From: Novosphingobium barchaimii LL02
GTDB lineage: Bacteria > Pseudomonadota > Alphaproteobacteria > Sphingomonadales > Sphingomonadaceae
Assembly: GCF_001046635.1 (NCBI RefSeq)
Contig: NZ_KQ130452.1
Coordinates: forward strand, 1,104,668 to 1,168,667
Direction of reading: 5' to 3'
DNA length: 64,000 nt
Every line of letters starts with the position of its first letter. Positions within the stretch are counted from its first letter, which is position 1. The position numbers were made by a program, and so were the translations under genes. This document shows, one piece after another, positions 58,858 through 64,000 of this stretch. Under the pieces are notes generated by a model. The model was not told the origin of the DNA and did not search any database. It saw only the letters and a program-made list of their open reading frames with translations.

Positions 58858-61800
58858 ATGCCTCGCTACCTGTCTGCCAAGACGCTTCTCGCCACGACCG
58901 CGTTGCTGGCGATTTCCACCGCCGCGCACGCGGAGGACGTGAAGACCAAGGGAACCTCTCCGCTCAAGACCTCGACCATCAAGGCTGGCGCCGCCGATGC
59001 CATCAACGTCACCAAGGACGGCGGCGTCACCCTTACCGCCGGCACCGCGATCACGCAGGATAGCAACCACGCCGTCGCCAATGCGGGCGCGCTTGCGATC
59101 AGCAACGCCAACGGCGCGGTAGGCATCGATTCGCTGGCGGGAACCAGCGGCGACATCGTCAACACCGGCACCATTACCGTCGACGAACCCTATGTCCCCA
59201 CCGACACCGACAAGGACGGCGACCTCGATGGTCCCTTCGCGCTCGGCGCGAACCGCACCGGCATCCGCACCAAGGGCGACCAAACCGGCAAGTTTACCCA
59301 GAGCGGCACGATCACCGTCAAGGGCAACGATTCGGCTGGCATTGCCCTGGGCGGCAAGCTGACCGGCGCCTTCACCCATGACGGCACCACCACCGTGCTG
59401 GGCGACCGCACGGTGGGCATTTCGGCGCAAGCCATCGACGGCAACGTGCGCCTTGCCGGATCGGTTTCGGCGCAAGGCAAGGATGCCATCGGAGCGCGTT
59501 TCGCCGGGGACGTGAACGGCGCCATGGTGGTTCAGGGAACCATCGCCGCGACCGGCTACCGCTACACCACTCCGCCTGCCGACCCGTCCAAGCTCGACGC
59601 GGACGACCTGCTGCAGGGCGGTTCGGCGCTGATCGTCGAGGGTAACGTCAGCGGCGGCATCATCCTTGCCGTTGCTCCCAAGGCCGACCCTGCAAAGCCG
59701 GATTCGGACGCTGACGGCATAGATGACACCAAGGAAGGCAATGCCAAGGTCGTCTCCTACGGCTCCGCGGCTGCCATGCAGATCGGGGCGACCGACCGCG
59801 CCGTCACCATCGGCCCGGTCGCCGGAACCGCCAGCCAGTTCGGCCTCATCATCGACGGCGCCGTGGACGGCCAGGGCCTCTACGCAGGCGTGAACGCCAA
59901 TGGGCTGGTCATCGGCGGACGCGGCGGCGCGGTAAGCATTGCCAACGGCATTGGCGTTTCAGGGACAGTGAACGCAACCTCGAACGGCGCCAGCGCCACC
60001 GCGCTCCGCGTCGGTGCAGGCGCGACCACGCCGCAACTCCAGAACACCGGCACGATTTCGGCCACCAGTGGCAATGCCGCCGGCGCCCTTGCCACTGCCG
60101 TACGCGTCGACGCGGGCGGCAGCTTGCCGACGATCCGCAACAGCGGCACGATCAAGGCCGTTGCGGGCGAAAAGGGATCGGCCACCGCCATCTCCGACGC
60201 CAGCGGCACGGTGAACCTGATCGAGAATGCCGGCACCATCTCGGCCACCGGCGCCAAGGCCAGCACCGAGGTGCCCGGCGCACGCAACATCGCCATCGAC
60301 CTGACAACTGCTACCGGCAATGTCACGATCAGGCAGACGCAGGTCGCCTCGGGGATCACCGCACCGGCCATCGTCGGCGACGTAAGGCTGGCCGGCGGCA
60401 ACGACCTGCTCGATCTGGCCGACGGCACGCTGACCGGCAACGTCAGCTTCGGCGGCGGCAACAACACGCTCAATCTTTTGGGCGATGCAGTACAGACAGG
60501 CGCGGTGAGCTTCGGTGCGGGCGCGGATACGATCTCGCTGGCCGGGACCAGCGCCTACAATGGCGCGGTGGACTTTGGCGGCGGCGCCGATGCGCTGAAC
60601 CTGTCGGGCACCGCCTACTTCGGCGGCTCGATCGCCAATTCGGCCAATCTCGCGGTCAAGGTCGCGGGCGGTACGCTCGACATCAACAAACCCGCTTCGA
60701 TCGGCTCGCTCGATGTAGGTGCGAGCGGCGTGGTGCTGGTGACGCTGGACAAGACCGCCGGGGCTGGCTCGGCCTACACCGTTTCGGGCAATGCCAGCTT
60801 CGCGGATGGCTCGAAGCTGGCGATCCGTCTTGCCGATGTCGCCACGGCCGAGGGCAGCTATCAGGTCCTAACCGCCGGCAATTTGACCGGGCGTGACAAG
60901 CTCGCCACCAACACCGACCTCGTGCCTTTCATGTTCAAGGCCGAGCTGGACAAGGAGGCCGCCGCCAACACCATCGTCGTCGATGTATCGCGCCGCACCG
61001 TCAGCGAACTGGGCCTCAACCGCTCGGGCGCATCGGCTTACGACGCGGTGTTCGACGTACTGGGCAAGGACGAGAAGATCGGCGACGTGTTTCTGGGCAT
61101 CACCAACGGCGACCAGTTCCGCGCCGCCGTTGGCCAGTTGCTACCCGATCATGCGGGCGGCGCCTTCGAGGGCTTGAGCCTGGGCACCCGCGCCCTCGCC
61201 CGCCAGATGCAGGACCCTCAAGGGCCCATAACCCGCAGCGGCCGCTTCACCACCTCGCTTAACATGGCGGTCTGGGGCAGCGACCGGAAGACCGGCCAAA
61301 GCGCGGCCTACAAGCTGAGCGGTTACGCGTGGTCCGCTAGCGGCGAGTACGAAACCAAGATGGGCCGATTCGGCGCCACGTTCGCCTACCTGTGGAACAA
61401 CCATAAGAACGGCCAGGTCTCCGAGGTGGACTCCACCGCGTTCGAACTGGCGGCGCACTGGCGCGGCAAGTTCGGTCCGCTAAGCGCCTTCGCGCGCGGC
61501 TCGTTCGGCAAGGCCGACTTCGACGGGGAACGCACCTTCACCGGCGCCATCGGCACCGAGACGGTGAACCGCAAGATGGATGCCAGCTGGAAGGGCAATT
61601 TCGTCACTGCCAGCGGCGGCGCAGCCTATGAGGGCGGCGGGCAGTTCTTCTTCTTCCGGCCCGGCGTCACCGTCGACTACCTGCGCCTGAAGGAGAACGG
61701 CTACACCGAAAAGGGCGGCGAGACGCTGAACCTGATCGTGGATGCCCGCACCAGCGACGAACTGGCGGTGAACCCCAGCATGACCGTGGGCGTCGATTTC

Positions 61801-62076
61801 CTGGGTATGCGCGCCAAGGACGAAAACTGGCTGCGCATGGAAACCGAAGGTGGCTGGCGTGAAATCGTCAAGGGCGGCCTGGGCGCGACCACCGCGCACT
61901 TCGACGGCGGCAAGGACTTCACCCTCACCGGCGACGATGCGACGAGCGGCTGGTTCGCGCGCCTGCGGGCGATTGGTGGTTCGTCCGGCTTTACGATGGG
62001 CGGAGAAGTTTCCGCCGAAGACCGTCACGGGCGGGTCGATCTGGCCCTGCGCGCGTCGGTCTCGGTGGGCTGGTAA
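58858..62076 (+). CDS. Autotransporter (type Va) with internal calcium-type motifs
   Basis: The 1072-residue protein has a signal peptide to about 25, a beta-helix-like passenger rich in Gly, Thr, Asn and Ala (repeats such as NTGTISATSG, NSGTIKAVAG and GGGNNTLNLLGD), and a C-terminal 12-strand autotransporter barrel from about 810 to the final VSVGW. Two Asp-rich segments, TDTDKDGDLDG (115-125) and KPDSDADGIDD (280-290), look like calcium-binding thrombospondin-type-3 motifs. GAAGGG lies just before the ATG. The surface role (adhesion or other) is unknown. It follows the receptor on the same strand, separated by a repeat. Confidence 0.9.
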   Translation: MPRYLSAKTLLATTALLAISTAAHAEDVKTKGTSPLKTSTIKAGAADAINVTKDGGVTLTAGTAITQDSNHAVANAGALAISNANGAVGIDSLAGTSGDIVNTGTITVDEPYVPTDTDKDGDLDGPFALGANRTGIRTKGDQTGKFTQSGTITVKGNDSAGIALGGKLTGAFTHDGTTTVLGDRTVGISAQAIDGNVRLAGSVSAQGKDAIGARFAGDVNGAMVVQGTIAATGYRYTTPPADPSKLDADDLLQGGSALIVEGNVSGGIILAVAPKADPAKPDSDADGIDDTKEGNAKVVSYGSAAAMQIGATDRAVTIGPVAGTASQFGLIIDGAVDGQGLYAGVNANGLVIGGRGGAVSIANGIGVSGTVNATSNGASATALRVGAGATTPQLQNTGTISATSGNAAGALATAVRVDAGGSLPTIRNSGTIKAVAGEKGSATAISDASGTVNLIENAGTISATGAKASTEVPGARNIAIDLTTATGNVTIRQTQVASGITAPAIVGDVRLAGGNDLLDLADGTLTGNVSFGGGNNTLNLLGDAVQTGAVSFGAGADTISLAGTSAYNGAVDFGGGADALNLSGTAYFGGSIANSANLAVKVAGGTLDINKPASIGSLDVGASGVVLVTLDKTAGAGSAYTVSGNASFADGSKLAIRLADVATAEGSYQVLTAGNLTGRDKLATNTDLVPFMFKAELDKEAAANTIVVDVSRRTVSELGLNRSGASAYDAVFDVLGKDEKIGDVFLGITNGDQFRAAVGQLLPDHAGGAFEGLSLGTRALARQMQDPQGPITRSGRFTTSLNMAVWGSDRKTGQSAAYKLSGYAWSASGEYETKMGRFGATFAYLWNNHKNGQVSEVDSTAFELAAHWRGKFGPLSAFARGSFGKADFDGERTFTGAIGTETVNRKMDASWKGNFVTASGGAAYEGGGQFFFFRPGVTVDYLRLKENGYTEKGGETLNLIVDARTSDELAVNPSMTVGVDFLGMRAKDENWLRMETEGGWREIVKGGLGATTAHFDGGKDFTLTGDDATSGWFARLRAIGGSSGFTMGGEVSAEDRHGRVDLALRASVSVGW

Positions 62077-62082
62077 AGGGCG

Positions 62083-62610
62083 ATGCGCGCGACATTCGTC
62101 GTTGCCGTCGTCCTGGGCACCGGACTGCTGATATGCTGCACCCCCCGCGTGCGGTCCGGTGCCCCCACACTTCCCGTTACGGCTCAGGGAGGTGAGGAAA
62201 TCCGCATCTCTCGCGGGCCATGCTTCGGCTTCTGCCCGGTCTACACCCTTGCGGTCACCCCGGCCGGGCGGGTCGATTTCAAGGGCGAGCGGCACACTGC
62301 CGTCCTTGGCCAGCGCGCGCATTCGGTGGGTCGAACGGCTTACGAGGACGTGCGCGGCGCCCTGGCCGCACTGCGGCCCGAAACCGGCATTGAGACGGAG
62401 TTTGCGTGCAAGGTCGCCGTCAGCGACATGTCGCACCTGACACTGGAATGGATCGCCGCCGACGGTACGCGTACGGCGTTGACCTACGGCATGGGCTGCC
62501 GCGACCCAGAAGGCGCCGCCATCATGCAAACCGTAGAGAAGCAGTTGCACAAGCTGGAAGCCGCCGAATGGGCGGCGCAGAAGACATGGCCAGGAGATAC
62601 GCGCGGGTAG
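62083..62610 (+). CDS. DUF6438-type lipoprotein-like protein
   Basis: The 175-residue protein has an N-terminal hydrophobic helix with LLICC near residue 19, an atypical lipobox. The domain signature ISRGPCFGFCPVYTLAV at about 43-59 follows, then MGCRDPEG. Function unknown. It begins seven bases after the autotransporter stop, so it is likely co-transcribed and could help its assembly; that is a guess. Confidence 0.75.
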   Translation: MRATFVVAVVLGTGLLICCTPRVRSGAPTLPVTAQGGEEIRISRGPCFGFCPVYTLAVTPAGRVDFKGERHTAVLGQRAHSVGRTAYEDVRGALAALRPETGIETEFACKVAVSDMSHLTLEWIAADGTRTALTYGMGCRDPEGAAIMQTVEKQLHKLEAAEWAAQKTWPGDTRG

Positions 62611-62647
62611 CGCCGCAGCCAGGGTCTTTTGGCAGGCTTTGAGCGAG

Positions 62648-62674
62648 CGGGAACGGAAAACTCTTCTGTTCCCG
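62648..62674. terminator. Hairpin between convergent genes
   Basis: CGGGAAC (62648-62654) and GTTCCCG (62668-62674) form a seven-pair stem between the DUF6438 and NTF2-like genes, without a clear T-run. Confidence 0.4.
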
Positions 62675-62679
62675 TAATG

Positions 62680-63180
62680 CTACCTCCCCGCAAACAGCGG
62701 ATGTGCCGGGGACAGCCCGTCACCGAAAGTCATCGGCCCGCCGCGATCGTCAACCTGCCGCTCCACGCGGTCGAACAGGTTGAGCACATACGTGAGCCCC
62801 GACAGACGCCATTCCCCCTCTCGGCATTCGGCGGTGAAGAGGTACCGCCCCCAGAACGTATCGTCGATGCCCGGCGCAGGGTCATCGGTGCGGCAGACGA
62901 TCACGCACCCCGCATCGATCCTCGCCTGCTTTCCTGTCAACGTGACCACAGGCATGGCGAACATGTGGAGGCGGCGCGAATAGCCCTCCTCCAGTTCAGC
63001 CACGAATTTGCGATATTCCCCGAAATCGCCCTTGAACATGCCGAAGTCGAACAGCGATTCCGGCCAGAACACGTCGCTCAGCCGGTCCCAGTCGAGCCAG
63101 TCGATAAGTTGCGCATATTCAGCCACCAGTTCACCGAGGCGCGCCTTGGCGATCAGCGCCGCGGTGGCGCCGTCAGACAT
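62680..63180 (-). CDS. SnoaL/NTF2-like protein
   Basis: From ATG 63180 the protein has 166 residues with the cone-shaped NTF2-like pattern: LVAEYAQLIDWLDWDRLSDVFWPES near the start, HMFAMPVVTL and WGRYLFTAECREGEWRLSGL. These proteins act as small hydratases, isomerases or dioxygenase subunits. The overlap of eight bases with the MDR oxidoreductase stop suggests a two-gene unit acting on one substrate. Confidence 0.82.
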   Translation of the reverse strand: MSDGATAALIAKARLGELVAEYAQLIDWLDWDRLSDVFWPESLFDFGMFKGDFGEYRKFVAELEEGYSRRLHMFAMPVVTLTGKQARIDAGCVIVCRTDDPAPGIDDTFWGRYLFTAECREGEWRLSGLTYVLNLFDRVERQVDDRGGPMTFGDGLSPAHPLFAGR

Positions 63181-64000
63181 GCGCGGCAACCTTCCAGTCC
63201 GCAAGGGTCGATACGGTCTCGTCAAGGCGCACCAGCGTCTTGCCGGTGGTCTCGCCCGACATCAGGCGGATGAAGGCGTCCGGCGTCGCTTCGAGACCCG
63301 TGGCGACGTTCTCGGTGGCAGTGAGCTGGCCCGAGCGCACCCAGTTCGCCAGCGCATCCTCAGCCTCATGCAGCATGTCCACCGCCTCGTAAGCAAGGAA
63401 ACCGCGCATAGTGATGCGATTGACCAGCACCTGCCACATGTTCTTCAGACGGTAGGGATCGGTCTGGTGATTGTAATTGGCGATCATTCCGCAGACCGGA
63501 ATACGCCCGAACCCCTTCATGCGCGGCAACACGGTGTCGAGCGTGATGCCCCCGACGTTGTCGAAATAAAGGTCGATGCCGTCCGGGAAATGCCTTGCGA
63601 TCTCGGCGTCTAGGTCCTTGCAGTCCCGGTAATTGATCGCGCCGTGCATGCCAAGGTCTTCGGTGATGTGGCGCGCCTTGGCATCGGAGCCCACCGTGCC
63701 GACCACGCGGCAGCCCGAGAGCCGGGCGATCTGCCCGCCAACCGAACCCACCGCACCGGCCGCCGCGCTCATCAGCACTTCGTCGCCTTCGCGTATTTCG
63801 CCGTAGCGCTTGAGGCCGACATAAGCGGTGATGCCCGACCAGCCGCAGGCACCCATGTAAGCGGTAAGCGGCAGGTCATCGGCGACGCGCACGTTCTCGA
63901 AGCCGACGCTGCCGGGCGAGATCACGGAATGGGTCTCCCAGCCGATGAAGGCGCGGCCATAGTCGCCCTCGCGGAATTCGGGGTGGCGCGATTGGACCAC
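63173..64000 (-). CDS. Zinc-independent MDR-family NADP oxidoreductase (5' end outside window)
   Basis: The visible 275 residues are the C-terminal part of a leukotriene B4 dehydrogenase/CurA-like quinone or enone reductase: GWSGITAYVGLKRYG, the cofactor loop SAAAGAVGSVGGQIARLSGCRVVGTVGS and YFDNVGG. No catalytic zinc cysteines are seen in the visible part. The gene runs past base 64000, so its start is not in the window. Such enzymes reduce activated double bonds of lipid or aromatic breakdown products. Confidence 0.88.
   Translation of the reverse strand: MVQSRHPEFREGDYGRAFIGWETHSVISPGSVGFENVRVADDLPLTAYMGACGWSGITAYVGLKRYGEIREGDEVLMSAAAGAVGSVGGQIARLSGCRVVGTVGSDAKARHITEDLGMHGAINYRDCKDLDAEIARHFPDGIDLYFDNVGGITLDTVLPRMKGFGRIPVCGMIANYNHQTDPYRLKNMWQVLVNRITMRGFLAYEAVDMLHEAEDALANWVRSGQLTATENVATGLEATPDAFIRLMSGETTGKTLVRLDETVSTLADWKVAAHV

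Overview
This is a GC-rich chromosomal window that reads as an alphaproteobacterium of the order Sphingomonadales, most likely Novosphingobium-like. The evidence is a C4-pathway 5-aminolevulinate synthase, an electron-transfer-flavoprotein:ubiquinone oxidoreductase, two TonB-dependent receptors, sphingomonad-style intergenic repeats (TTCGACAAGCTC type) and a GAAC-N7-GAAC alphaproteobacterial SOS box. Almost all of the DNA is coding. I see no rRNA, tRNA, CRISPR array, transposase or prophage.

Left part (1-31 kb) is mainly core metabolism. It holds dprA (cut by the window edge), plsY, murI, hemA and an Old Yellow Enzyme. A polyamine locus follows: ornithine decarboxylase, then an operon of carboxy(nor)spermidine dehydrogenase, a lipoprotein, a DUF486 membrane protein and carboxy(nor)spermidine decarboxylase. 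Next is btaA-btaB for phosphorus-free betaine lipid, behind a phased run of Pho-box-like half-sites. After that come a threonine dehydratase-like enzyme, an RNA methyltransferase, NAD(P)HX repair, ilvD, a formylglutamate amidohydrolase, ispE, ETF-QO, a degenerate uracil-DNA glycosylase, a lytic transglycosylase, moaB, nat, malQ and pgm.

Middle part (31-51 kb). A divergent locus pairs a TonB receptor with a His/Cys-rich periplasmic protein and a di-heme cytochrome c peroxidase, which looks like metal handling. An accessory-looking four-gene cassette follows (membrane-anchored LuxR-type HTH protein, small helical protein, membrane protein, RadC/JAB protein). Then come lepA, a PAS-GGDEF-EAL-PilZ c-di-GMP protein, a ferredoxin-NADP reductase, dnaN, fabD-fabG, a VOC protein, the peptidoglycan-recycling pair ldcA/mpl (divergent), a DUF808 protein and a stand-alone flagellin gene.

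Right part (51-64 kb). The most interesting operon starts at 51.9 kb: a radical-SAM protein overlapping, by ATGA, a DUF4130-UdgX fusion. Its promoter has a perfect TATAAT that lies inside a canonical LexA box, and the predicted transcript is leaderless. Next is a FecI/FecR-type cell-surface signalling operon with a 24-codon ORF squeezed between sigma and anti-sigma genes, an STN-domain TonB receptor, a large autotransporter, a DUF6438 lipoprotein-like protein, an NTF2-like protein and an MDR-family oxidoreductase cut by the right edge.
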